DNA of 18,490 nt. Source: JALONO01 sp038209965. GTDB lineage: Bacteria; Bacteroidota; Bacteroidia; Cytophagales; Thermoflexibacteraceae. Made by a program: the position numbers and the translations under genes. Positions 1-7,680 of the stretch are shown here, piece after piece (position 1 is the stretch's first letter; each line of letters opens with the position of its first letter). Where the stretch lies: the NCBI GenBank assembly GCA_038209965.1, contig JBBQXF010000096.1, positions 1 to 18,490 of the forward strand, in the 5' to 3' direction. Under the pieces are notes generated by a model. That model did no database searches. It was not told the DNA's origin and saw nothing but the letters and a program-made list of their open reading frames with translations.

Positions 1-108
1 GGGGGTTTGGGTGGGGTCCTTGGGGGGGGGGCGGGCCCCGGGGGGGGCCAACTTTTTTAATTTTTCGGGGCCCCCCCCCGCGCCATTTAAAGCATTCTCC
101 ACGCTTGC
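1..108. other. Low-complexity G/C-homopolymer window edge
   Basis: The first roughly 80 bases are long runs of G and C broken by short T runs. This is unlike anything else in the window, and no reading frame or recognisable site is visible. It lies just beyond the stop codon of the first gene. The right edge of the window (after about 18470) is similarly G-rich, so I read both as contig-end sequencing or assembly artefact rather than biology. The runs could form a GC hairpin, but I would not call a terminator from this sequence. Confidence 0.6.
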
Positions 109-1764
109 TTACTCGCGGTACATGATCAGCACCGGGTTAAAATTGGGATCCTCTTCCATTTCTTCATAGGGAATTTCTTTTCCGTTCTCGGCGCTGCCCA
201 AGTAAATAAGCTGCACACAATGGCCACCCTCCTCCACTTCAATGGTGTAGCTGATATCGAACTCACCGGCACCGTTCTTGAGGAACAGATGAAGGATAAG
301 GTGGTTTTCGCCATCAACCGTCTCTTTGGTAAAAGCCCACTGGCCCGTTTCGGTGGTGTTGTCGTCCAAGTACGTGTCGGTGAAGCTGCCGTCGGGCCGA
401 AGCACCGTTTTGATCTCCGTGCCCTCGCTATCTTCCCAAAGCCAAGCCCCACTGCCCAGAAATTTGGTCAGATCGGGCCGGGCAATTTCTTGGGGTGACA
501 GGCCCTCCTCCTCGGCGAACAGATCCAGTTCGTCAAAGTGGTTGAGGGCAAAAAAGTAATTGCCGGGCTCCAGATCATAGGAATACGCTTCCTCCTTGTC
601 GCGGAAAAAGACCGTGGCCAGGGTTTGGTTGATCCCAGACTTGGCATCGGGGCCCATGTTCTTGACAGCTAAATTTGCTTCCGACCATTGGCCGGCATTG
701 TCGTTGTTGTCAATGGCAAACGCCAGGCTGGTGCCACTCAGATTGGTGATGGTGATCGGGGCCTTCGCACCGGCTGATTTGCTTCGGACTTGGCCCGTCT
801 TGAGGTCGACAAGATCGTCATTGGCCATGGTGGCATTGCTCGCCACCGTTTCACCGTTGGGGTTGAGGGGCAGGGCATAAGCTTTGGGGGTTTGGCTGTT
901 GATCCCTTTTTGGGCCAAACTGCGCCGATCTTTGGCCGGAAACTTATTGAACATCTGAATGGTGCGCTCGCGGGCGAGGTTGAAAAGGGCCTGCCAATTG
1001 GCAATGGGCCGTTTGATCAATTGTTCTTTCACAAAATAATGGGTAAAAAAACCACCCTCTTCATCGGTGGACCAAGCGATCTGGCCTTGGGTGGAAGAAG
1101 AGATATTGGCGGTGCCCCGAAAGTTGAGGAACAATTGTTTGTAGAGGACGTCGTTGGCCGGGTTCACCCCGCTGCTCCGGGCACCAGTGAGGGCCACGGT
1201 GGGGGCCACTCCGTCCACGGCATCCGAGCAGGCATCGCTGATCACCAGCTTGAGCCGGGCGGGCACCTGGCCCACCAAGTTGATGAGCTCGCTGCGGTAG
1301 AGCAGCCGTTTATCGTGGCATTGGAGGAACGTCCTATTGCCGCCTTCCATGCCCCCGTGCCCGCTGAAGAAAAACAGGAACACATCGTCCGGGCCGGGCT
1401 TGCTGTTTCTGAGGGCTTGGCGGACGTTGGCCAGGGTGGCTTTGGAGCCTTGGAGCACGGTGCGCTCCACCTTGAGGATTTCGCGAGTTTCCAAGATGTT
1501 GAGCAGGCGGGTGTAGGCCCCCATGTCCACCCGCACGCTTTTGGCAATGCCATCGCCGGGAATGGCATCCACTATGACCAGTATGGCTCTCAAGGTCACA
1601 TTTCGCGGGCCTTGCCGCAGGGCAGCTTCCAAGGGTTGGAGATCAAAGGCGGCCTCGATCTGGGGTGGGGGGGGATCGGTGGCCTGCCCCGGGTGGGCCC
1701 CCAAGCACAACAGGCCGGCGAGCCAGCCAAAGAGGGGTAAAAAATGTTTTCTGGGAGTGTTCAT
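109..1764 (-). CDS. Exported caspase-family (peptidase C14) protein with beta-rich C-terminus, copy 1
   Basis: This is a 551-residue caspase-fold cysteine peptidase. The ATG at 1764 opens a signal peptide (basic start, hydrophobic core at residues 8-22, likely cut near AHPGQA). The caspase domain spans about residues 55-300. The catalytic His is H136 in FFFSGHGG and the catalytic Cys is C179 in LVISDACS, both at the end of hydrophobic strands as expected for C14. A variable Ala/Asn-rich linker follows (about 300-335), then two beta-rich segments. The first (about 336-415) contains DLEPGNYFFAL. The second (about 436-525), with RPDGSFTDTY and TGQW, resembles a lipocalin-like domain. No type IX secretion sorting domain is obvious. 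The substrate is unknown; caspase homologues usually cleave after Arg/Lys (metacaspases, paracaspases) or Asp. The gene is a tandem paralogue of the one at 1916-3535, with a terminator between them. The family call is firm; function and location (periplasm or outside) are inferred. Confidence 0.9.
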   Translation of the reverse strand: MNTPRKHFLPLFGWLAGLLCLGAHPGQATDPPPPQIEAAFDLQPLEAALRQGPRNVTLRAILVIVDAIPGDGIAKSVRVDMGAYTRLLNILETREILKVERTVLQGSKATLANVRQALRNSKPGPDDVFLFFFSGHGGMEGGNRTFLQCHDKRLLYRSELINLVGQVPARLKLVISDACSDAVDGVAPTVALTGARSSGVNPANDVLYKQLFLNFRGTANISSSTQGQIAWSTDEEGGFFTHYFVKEQLIKRPIANWQALFNLARERTIQMFNKFPAKDRRSLAQKGINSQTPKAYALPLNPNGETVASNATMANDDLVDLKTGQVRSKSAGAKAPITITNLSGTSLAFAIDNNDNAGQWSEANLAVKNMGPDAKSGINQTLATVFFRDKEEAYSYDLEPGNYFFALNHFDELDLFAEEEGLSPQEIARPDLTKFLGSGAWLWEDSEGTEIKTVLRPDGSFTDTYLDDNTTETGQWAFTKETVDGENHLILHLFLKNGAGEFDISYTIEVEEGGHCVQLIYLGSAENGKEIPYEEMEEDPNFNPVLIMYRE

Positions 1765-1837
1765 GGCAGAAAAATGTGGGGTTCAATTTCGGTAAAACGC
1801 TCGGTACAGAACGTAAAAGCGTGTGATAGGTGTATTG

Positions 1838-1875
1838 AAAAAAAATGACTGGGGCTGGCCAGCCAATCCCCAGTC
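1838..1875 (-). terminator. Intrinsic terminator between the two caspase genes
   Basis: On the minus strand, about 40 nt after the stop of the upstream caspase gene, GACTGGGG (1847-1854) and CCCCAGTC (1868-1875) form a perfect 8-bp stem around a 13-nt loop. In the minus-strand transcript the stem is followed directly by A and then eight U residues (1845-1838). This is a textbook Rho-independent terminator. It implies that the downstream caspase copy (start 1764) has its own promoter within 1765-1837. Confidence 0.85.
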
Positions 1876-1915
1876 TTGTCGGGCAGCAAAAAAGTAGGCT
1901 ACACAAAGATGTTGC

Positions 1916-3535
1916 TTACTCGCGGTACATGACCAGCACCGGGTTAAAGTTGGGGTTCTCTTCCATCGCTTCGTAAGGGATTTCTTCCCCATTTTCGGCA
2001 CTGCGCAAGTACACGAGCTGGATACAGTGGCCGCCCTCTTCGATCACTAGGGCGTAACTCATGTCAAACTCGCCGTTGTCATCCTTCATCAAAAAGTGAA
2101 CCACTTGGTAGGTATGGCCGTCGATAGTTTCTTTGGTCAGGCCCCACTGGCCAGTATCGGTGGTGTTGTCGTCCAAGTAAGTGTCGGTGAAATTGCCATT
2201 GGGCCGGAAGGTGGTCTTGATTTCGGCCCCCTCGTTGTCTTCCCAAAACCAGTCGCCGTTGGCCAAGAACTTGGTCAGATCGGGCCGGGCAATTTCTTGG
2301 GGCGACACGCCCGGCTCCTCGGCGAACAGATCCAGCTCATCAAAATGGTTGAGGGCAAAAAAGTAATTGCCCGGCTCCAGATCATAGAAATAATCTTCTC
2401 CACCGTCGGTAAACAGGATGGTGGCCAAGTTTTTGGCGATCCCGGTTTTGGTATTGACTGCCAGTCGTTTGGGCTCGGTCTTAGTGGCCGACCATACGCT
2501 GGTGGAGGGGTTGTTGTCCAGGGCAAAATCGACAATGCGGCCCGAAAAATTACTGATGACGATCTGGGCCTTGCTGGCAGGGACCGGGATCGCGCCATTG
2601 CCCTGGGTGGTGCCGCCGTTGTTGGCCACCGCGCCATTGGCGGGCGCAGGCAGCGTGTAAGCCTTGGGGGTTTGGCTCTTGATGCCATCCTTGGCCAGCT
2701 CGCGCTTTTGTTCCTCGGGAAACTTGTTGTACATCTGCACAGTGCGCTGGCGGGCAAATTCAAAAATGCTTTGCCAATTGGCCTCCGGTTTTTTTATCAA
2801 TCCCTCCTTGACAAAATAATGGGTAAAAAATCCCCCCATTTCATCATTGGACCACGCATATTCACCCTCGGTCGAGGCCGAGATACTGGCCGTTCCCCGA
2901 AAATTGAGGAACAATTGTTTGTAAAGTGCATCATTGGCGGAGTTGGCCCCGCCGCTCCGGGCACTGCTGAGCGCCACGTTGGGGGCCACCCCATCCACTG
3001 CGTTGGAGCAGGCATCGCTGATCACCAGCTTGAGCCGGGCGGGCATCTGGCCCACCACGGTGTTGAGCTCGCTGCGGTACAGCAGTCGTTCATCGTGGCA
3101 CTGGAGGAAGGTCTTGTTGCCGGCTTCCATGCCCCCGTGCCCACTGAAGAAAAACAGGAACACATCATCGGGGCCGGGCTTGATCGCTTTCAGGGCTTGG
3201 CGCACGTTGGCCAATGTGGCCTTGGTGCCCTGGAGCACGGTGCGCTCCACCTTGAGGATTTCGCGAGCTTCCAAGATGTTGAGCAGGCGGGTATAGGCCC
3301 CCATGTCCACCCGCACGCTTTGGCCGATTTTGTCACCGGGAATGGCGTCCACAATGACCAGCAAGACTTTCAAGGTCACATTTCGTGGGCCTTGCCGCAG
3401 GGCAGCTTCTAGGGGTTGGAGATCAATCGCGGCCTCGATCCTGGGTGAGGGGCCATCGTGCGCCCGCCCGGGATGGGAAAAAAAAACGGCTAGCCAGCCC
3501 AGTAGGAGCAGCGGAAGTTTATGGTGCATTTTCAT
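1916..3535 (-). CDS. Exported caspase-family (peptidase C14) protein, copy 2
   Basis: This 539-residue paralogue of the neighbouring gene starts at the ATG at 3535 (MKMHHKLPLLLLGW). That start gives a normal signal peptide; a GTG at 3574 would add 13 residues in front of it and is less likely. The catalytic dyad is intact, with H133 in FFFSGHGG and C176 in LVISDACS. The caspase domain (about 55-300) is almost the same as copy 1. The linker (about 295-325) differs most and is rich in Gly, Asn and Ala. The C-terminal beta-rich region is again similar, and both proteins end in NFNPVL(I/V)MYRE. The gene is divergent from the histidine kinase at 3768 and ends in a strong terminator. Whether it acts on host-cell or foreign protein cannot be read from the sequence. 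Confidence 0.9.
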   Translation of the reverse strand: MKMHHKLPLLLLGWLAVFFSHPGRAHDGPSPRIEAAIDLQPLEAALRQGPRNVTLKVLLVIVDAIPGDKIGQSVRVDMGAYTRLLNILEAREILKVERTVLQGTKATLANVRQALKAIKPGPDDVFLFFFSGHGGMEAGNKTFLQCHDERLLYRSELNTVVGQMPARLKLVISDACSNAVDGVAPNVALSSARSGGANSANDALYKQLFLNFRGTASISASTEGEYAWSNDEMGGFFTHYFVKEGLIKKPEANWQSIFEFARQRTVQMYNKFPEEQKRELAKDGIKSQTPKAYTLPAPANGAVANNGGTTQGNGAIPVPASKAQIVISNFSGRIVDFALDNNPSTSVWSATKTEPKRLAVNTKTGIAKNLATILFTDGGEDYFYDLEPGNYFFALNHFDELDLFAEEPGVSPQEIARPDLTKFLANGDWFWEDNEGAEIKTTFRPNGNFTDTYLDDNTTDTGQWGLTKETIDGHTYQVVHFLMKDDNGEFDMSYALVIEEGGHCIQLVYLRSAENGEEIPYEAMEENPNFNPVLVMYRE

Positions 3536-3694
3536 CGTGAATATGAGTAAAGTAACAGATAATTTGAGGGACACAATATAGGAAAGATTTTAGTCAAAAT
3601 TCACTGCACCGCTCCGGTTGGGTGATCGATGAACGGCCTTTTGCCATCCCAAAGGCCAAATGGGGCCAATAATTATTCCCAGTCCATTTATTTA

Positions 3695-3725
3695 TTGGCA
3701 AACTGAACCGTATGTCCTAGTTTTA
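3695..3725 (+). promoter_or_regulatory. Candidate Bacteroidota sigma-A promoter for the kinase operon
   Basis: TTGG (3695-3698), 19 nt, then TAGTTTTA (3718-3725) approximates the Bacteroidota consensus TTTG-N19/20-TAnnTTTG. It would place a transcript start near 3731, downstream of the ATG at 3660 and about 37 nt before the ATG at 3768, so it supports the later start codon. Each box has a mismatch, so this is tentative. Confidence 0.3.
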
Positions 3726-3767
3726 GGGCCATGTAGCTTGGCTACCCAATTAAGCAGATTTGAAGTT

Positions 3768-5720
3768 ATGCCCGTATCTTTACTTGTGGAGCCAGATGGG
3801 GTAATTGTTGGGCAATATGCCCAATGTTTTGCTGCCCTTGGCGAAGCCTTCGTATCGCTTCCCAATGAGCGGGGGCTGGCTGTGCAGTTGGCTGCGTGTC
3901 CAGTAGATTTGCTGTTTTTGGGGCCAAGCCTGTCCCATCGGACGGTGGTGGAGATCTGTCGCCAGATCAGGGAGGGCGACCATGCAGCCCACCCCAAGAT
4001 CATACTGACACTTACCGGGGCAACCGCCGATCTGACCGAAGTGGATCCCTACATTGATGATTACATCCGTTATCCGTTTGCCCAACCAGAGCTGAAGGCC
4101 AGGCTGCGGAACCGCCTCCCCCCCACGTCCATCGTTGCCAATGGCCCCGGCCGAGCCCGATTGTTTTCTTCGCCGGCATTGGGCAACAATATTGTCACCG
4201 ATGATGCGCTCCGGCTCAATGAAGCCTTCCTCAATAGCATATATGAGGGCATAAACCTCAATGTGTTCATCATCGAGGTGGTCGGGGAGAACGATTTTGT
4301 GATCAGTGGGGCCAACCCGGCCCATGTCAAGCACACGGGGCTTGCCGCCAAGGATCTTCTTGACAAGAATATTGACGACCTTGCGGTTCAAGGACTGCTC
4401 ACCAGGGAGGCCGCCGATAACCTAAAAGTCAAATATCAATTGTGCGTGACGAGTGGCCAAACGATTGAGTACGAAGAGACAGTGGTGCTCCATGGTGGTA
4501 TCACCAGCCGTTGGCTCACGCACTTGGCTCCCGTTGCGGATGCACAGGGAAAGGTGTTCCGGATCATTGGCTCCTCGATGGACATCACCGAGCTTAAAGA
4601 GGTCGAGCAGCATTTGATCGAGAGCAGGTGGCTGCTGCGCCAACAAAATGAACTGCTCCAATCGATTTTGGACAGCCCGGAGGGCATTATTATTTTTTCG
4701 CTCGACACCCATTATTGTTATAAAGCCTTCACTATTTCGCACCAAGAAACCATGAAAGCGATCTGGGGCGTGGACATAAAGGTGGGAATGAACATGCTCG
4801 ACCTGATCAAAGATGCCGAAGACCGGCGAAAGGCCCACCACAATTTTGATCGCGCCCTTCAAGGCCAACAGTTTGCGATCGATGAAGAATATGGCGACAA
4901 TAACCTGAACCGTTCGTTTTGGGAAAACCGATATTCGCCCATGTATTCCCAGCAGAAAGAGATCGTTGGCCTGACGGTGTTTGTGACCGACATCTTGGAG
5001 CGCAAAAATCATGAACTGGCCCTGAGCGAATCGTTGAATGTGGTGAACCACCAAAACCACCGGCTGCTCAATTTTGCCTACATCGTGTCCCACAACTTGC
5101 GCTCACACACCAGTAACATCACCGGGCTGATCGATGAGCTGGAGGCCGCCACCTCGGAGCAGGAAAAGGCGGAATTGATCCAGTACCTCCACCAGACCTC
5201 TCACCTCTTGAACGAGACCATCCAAGATCTGAACGATGTGGTCGCGGTGCAAACCAGCAAACAATTGAAAATAGAAAAGCTATACTTATCTTCGTATGTC
5301 AGCAAGGCCCTGCTAATCCTCAATGAACAGATTTTGACAAAAAAAGCCATTATTCACGACAACATACCCCCGCAGACTGCGTTTTCTTATAACCCATCGT
5401 ATTTAGAAAGCATTGTATTCAATCTGTTGTCCAATGCCCTGAAATACAGCCATCCCGACCGTCAGCCTGAGATCAGCCTCAACTATTTTTTGGACGAAAC
5501 AGGGGTTCCAGTGCTGCAAATCTGTGACAATGGGCAGGGTATTGACCTTGAAAAACATGGGGAAAACCTTTATGGAATGTACAAAACATTCCATAATCAC
5601 CCCGATGCCAGGGGCATTGGCCTGTTTATCACCAAAAATCAAGTCGAAGCAATGGGCGGAAACATCAAAGTGGAAAGCACGCCGGGCAAGGGCACTACTT
5701 TTAATATCTATCTGACATGA
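3768..5720 (+). CDS. Sensor histidine kinase: degenerate receiver, two PAS domains, HisKA, HATPase
   Basis: This is a 650-residue cytosolic-looking kinase with no membrane segment. I chose the ATG at 3768 because the product then begins MPVSLLVEPDG, the first strand of a receiver fold. An ATG at 3660 would add 36 unrelated residues. Domains (numbered from 3768): a degenerate receiver at 1-118, in which the acidic pocket reads VEPD, the phospho-acceptor position in LLFLGPSL is G52, and the conserved Lys is R101 in IRYPF; PAS-like domains at about 152-275 and 294-416, each ending in a D-I-x-E type PAC motif; an H-box in IVSHNLRSH with likely phospho-His H442; an N-box FNLLSNALKYS near 551-561; G1 DNGQGID from D587; and G2 ARGIGLF near 614. 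The stop overlaps the start of the receiver gene by ATGA, so the two are co-translated and probably form a pair. The signal sensed is unknown. Confidence 0.92.
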   Translation: MPVSLLVEPDGVIVGQYAQCFAALGEAFVSLPNERGLAVQLAACPVDLLFLGPSLSHRTVVEICRQIREGDHAAHPKIILTLTGATADLTEVDPYIDDYIRYPFAQPELKARLRNRLPPTSIVANGPGRARLFSSPALGNNIVTDDALRLNEAFLNSIYEGINLNVFIIEVVGENDFVISGANPAHVKHTGLAAKDLLDKNIDDLAVQGLLTREAADNLKVKYQLCVTSGQTIEYEETVVLHGGITSRWLTHLAPVADAQGKVFRIIGSSMDITELKEVEQHLIESRWLLRQQNELLQSILDSPEGIIIFSLDTHYCYKAFTISHQETMKAIWGVDIKVGMNMLDLIKDAEDRRKAHHNFDRALQGQQFAIDEEYGDNNLNRSFWENRYSPMYSQQKEIVGLTVFVTDILERKNHELALSESLNVVNHQNHRLLNFAYIVSHNLRSHTSNITGLIDELEAATSEQEKAELIQYLHQTSHLLNETIQDLNDVVAVQTSKQLKIEKLYLSSYVSKALLILNEQILTKKAIIHDNIPPQTAFSYNPSYLESIVFNLLSNALKYSHPDRQPEISLNYFLDETGVPVLQICDNGQGIDLEKHGENLYGMYKTFHNHPDARGIGLFITKNQVEAMGGNIKVESTPGKGTTFNIYLT

Positions 5721-6112
5721 ACCATTCTAAAAGTATATTTATTGTTGACGACGACCGGATCTATCAACTGGTGATGGCCAAAATCATGAGTCGACTTGAT
5801 CCCTCCGTACAAATCAACTCATACTTGGATGGCAGTGACGCCCTAGAGGCCATTGCCGGGAACTTGGCCAAGGGAGCCCCTCTGCCCGAACTGATTTTTT
5901 TGGACATTAATATGCCCAACATGGACGGATGGGATTTTTTGGACAGTTTTCTCGGACTTGCTCCCGAACCCACCACCCGCGTTTACCTCACCAGTTCATC
6001 GGTGGCCTTCGAGGATAAGCACAAGGCGATGCTTTACCCATCCATCAAGCAGTTTTTGATCAAACCGATTCCCAAAGAGACCTTGATCGAAGTGATGAAA
6101 ACGATTCTCTAG
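5717..6112 (+). CDS. Stand-alone response regulator receiver protein
   Basis: This 131-residue single receiver domain has no output domain. The acidic pocket is D11-D12-D13 in FIVDDD, the phospho-acceptor is D63 in LIFLDINMPNMDG, the switch Thr/Ser is in YLTSSS (T93), and the conserved Lys is K117 in LIKPI. All key residues are present, unlike in the receiver-like domain of the adjacent kinase. The ATG overlaps the kinase stop (ATGA), which suggests translational coupling and a cognate pair. Without an effector domain it probably signals by protein-protein contact or passes phosphate on in a relay. No terminator is evident after the stop. Confidence 0.93.
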   Translation: MNHSKSIFIVDDDRIYQLVMAKIMSRLDPSVQINSYLDGSDALEAIAGNLAKGAPLPELIFLDINMPNMDGWDFLDSFLGLAPEPTTRVYLTSSSVAFEDKHKAMLYPSIKQFLIKPIPKETLIEVMKTIL

Positions 6113-6299
6113 GCGGGAAATGAACCCAGCAGGGCGGCAAGGGTGGTTTGGTCAAAATTGGATCACGCGCCCATTCGGCCAACAACCACACGGCCCGGTC
6201 AAAAGCTGGCCCCAGTTGATCATTGGCCCGGCAATGGCCAACACTTCAGGAAAGCGAAAACAGTGGGGAGCCACCCTCTGGCCGCCCAAGTGGGATTGA
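6113..6299. other. Intergenic stretch with no recognised feature
   Basis: Between the receiver gene and the stop of the small minus-strand ORF I see no convincing coding frame, hairpin with U-tract, or repeat. Confidence 0.4.
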
Positions 6300-6413
6300 T
6301 TATACTTTGCCCTTGTATTTTCCGCTCTGTAGCCACATCCCGATCAAAATCGAACTTGCAAACAAAGCGGCAAAAAAAGCGTAAGCCGCAATTTCCATCG
6401 TGGTCATAGTCAT
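6300..6413 (-). CDS. Small single-pass membrane protein, 37 aa (unrecognised)
   Basis: From the ATG at 6413 the minus strand encodes 37 residues ending in TAA (6302-6300). The layout is typical of a small membrane protein: a short polar start with three Met in the first six residues, one long hydrophobic segment (about residues 8-28, AYAFFAALF through ILIGMWL), and a basic tail SGKYKGKV. A perfect TAnnTTTG element lies 20 nt upstream. The plus-strand neighbours do not overlap it. I do not recognise the family. The frame could be fortuitous, but the hydrophobic-then-basic pattern and the promoter argue that it is real. Confidence 0.45.
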   Translation of the reverse strand: MTMTTMEIAAYAFFAALFASSILIGMWLQSGKYKGKV

Positions 6414-6432
6414 TTGGGTTTAAATTCAGGGG

Positions 6433-6440
6433 CAAAATTA
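6433..6440 (-). promoter_or_regulatory. Candidate -7 promoter element of the 37-aa ORF
   Basis: The minus strand reads TAATTTTG here, a perfect match to the Bacteroidota -7 consensus TAnnTTTG, about 20 nt before the ATG at 6413. No clear TTTG -33 box lies at the usual distance. Confidence 0.35.
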
Positions 6441-6540
6441 CCACTTAACCCCACAAACCCACCATTTTGGGAAATCTTATCTGCTTTTTTGGTTTCCCCG
6501 ATTCGGGTTTTTGTGCTATTATTGCTTCAAAAATGGCACC

Positions 6541-7281
6541 GTGAGCAAAAAGAAAAAAGAGTTTGGCACCGATCTGCTGCGCGAATTGCACAGCAACGAC
6601 GTGGTATTGGTGCAGCCCGCCCGCTATACCGACCTGAAAGAGTTGCCCGAACCCGAGCGTTTGCGCGTGTGCGAAGAAATCATTGACAGTGGTTTGCGGG
6701 CCTATTTCGAGATTGGTCGGGCCCTGCTCGAGATCCAGGAATCCCGGCTCTACCGCGAAACCTTTGCCACCTTTGAGGCGTACTGTGCCGACCGCTGGAA
6801 CATTGCCCGGCGCACCGCCTACCAACTGATCGAATCCTACAAAGTGGTGCACAATGTGCGCAATTGCGCCCAAGTGCCCGCCACCGAATCACAAGCGCGG
6901 GTGCTGGCCAAACTGCCCCCCGAATTTCAAGAATTGGCTTGGCGCGAGGTGCTGGCCGAAAGCCCGGGCAACATCACGGCCAAGATCATTGCCGAGAAAG
7001 TGGACAGCAAGATCCAGGAGCTGGGGCTGGGGCCTGCCGCCAAGGTCAACTTGGCCTTGGCCCCCACTACCGAACAACTGGCCCTGGCCTACCTGCGCAA
7101 AACCGTGGCCCGCACCACCGAGGGGATCCGGATCAAGGTGACCGGAAAGTGGATCTTGGCCAACCACCTGTCGGCCTACTGGAAGCTCCTGCGCAAGATG
7201 GACTCCGAAGCCGAGATTGGTGAAGACTTCGCCGACGAACTGACCTTTGACCAAGCCCGGGAACTGGGACTGCTCAAATAA
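6541..7281 (+). CDS. Phage/mobile-element-type protein of unknown function, possible DNA-binding
   Basis: This is a 246-residue soluble protein. No early in-frame ATG exists. The GTG at 6541 gives MSKKKKEFGTDLL; a TTG at 6511 would add ten residues rich in Cys and Tyr and is less likely. The middle (about residues 50-140) reads like a protein type common in phages and integrative elements: a helix ending FEIGRALLEI, then LYRETFATFEAYCADRWNIARRTAYQLI, then ATESQARVLAKLPPEFQELAWREV. The WNIARRTAYQLIESY part looks like a helix-turn-helix and suggests DNA binding, by inference. The C-terminal third has no recognised domain. It stands alone with no integrase, att site or other phage gene nearby. 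I recognise the sequence type from memory only, and no function is established. Confidence 0.7.
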   Translation: MSKKKKEFGTDLLRELHSNDVVLVQPARYTDLKELPEPERLRVCEEIIDSGLRAYFEIGRALLEIQESRLYRETFATFEAYCADRWNIARRTAYQLIESYKVVHNVRNCAQVPATESQARVLAKLPPEFQELAWREVLAESPGNITAKIIAEKVDSKIQELGLGPAAKVNLALAPTTEQLALAYLRKTVARTTEGIRIKVTGKWILANHLSAYWKLLRKMDSEAEIGEDFADELTFDQARELGLLK

Positions 7282-7625
7282 AGCAGGGTCGGGCCAAGCC
7301 GCCATTGAGCTGAGCCCAACAACCAGCGCTGCATTTCCATCATTCAGCCACCATGCGGCGGTTGGTTTCAAGGATTGCTGGATGAAATCCGGCTCGTTCT
7401 TGTTGCAAGTTGTCCTAGCGGTCAAATAGCTCAGAAACGGATGGGACTGCGGTCATATTGACTTATTTTTTCATAGCTGATCGGCGGGAGGATAACCCCG
7501 GTAGGAGGGTATGGCGTCCTTTTTGGGCCAAGTTTCGGAAAAAATAGGGGGTCTTTGGCTAAACTGGTCCTGTTTTGAGCTTGGGCATTTTCCGCGAAGC
7601 TGGGCGCAAACCCCTGTTTTTTACC
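7282..7625. other. Intergenic stretch with no recognised gene
   Basis: About 340 bases separate the phage-like gene from the promoter of the His-rich membrane protein. Frames on both strands are short or low in coding character, and I see no clear terminator, tRNA or repeat. Confidence 0.4.
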
Positions 7626-7633
7626 TACCTTTG
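7626..7633 (+). promoter_or_regulatory. Candidate -7 promoter element of the His-rich membrane protein
   Basis: TACCTTTG is a perfect TAnnTTTG match, 47 nt before the TTG start at 7681. No TTTG is visible at the -33 position. This is a reasonable but unproven promoter. Confidence 0.4.
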
Positions 7634-7680
7634 TTCACGAAAAAACTGAAACCATCCCATTTATTTTCTCGGACTGATCC

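Noticed and set aside
790..1740. 316-codon plus-strand frame across the first caspase gene
   Set aside because: It is the antisense shadow of a gene with a signal peptide and intact C14 motifs. The composition is Gly/His-rich in the way typical of antisense frames of GC-rich genes, and no domain is recognisable.
2096..3412. 438-codon plus-strand frame across the second caspase gene
   Set aside because: It is an antisense shadow similar to the one in copy 1. Its apparent conservation only reflects the paralogy of the sense genes.
109..6112. A known CRISPR-linked (type III) caspase effector such as a Craspase partner
   Set aside because: The caspases carry export signals, lack TPR-CHAT architecture, and lie more than 14 kb from the array with no cas genes between, so no link is supported.
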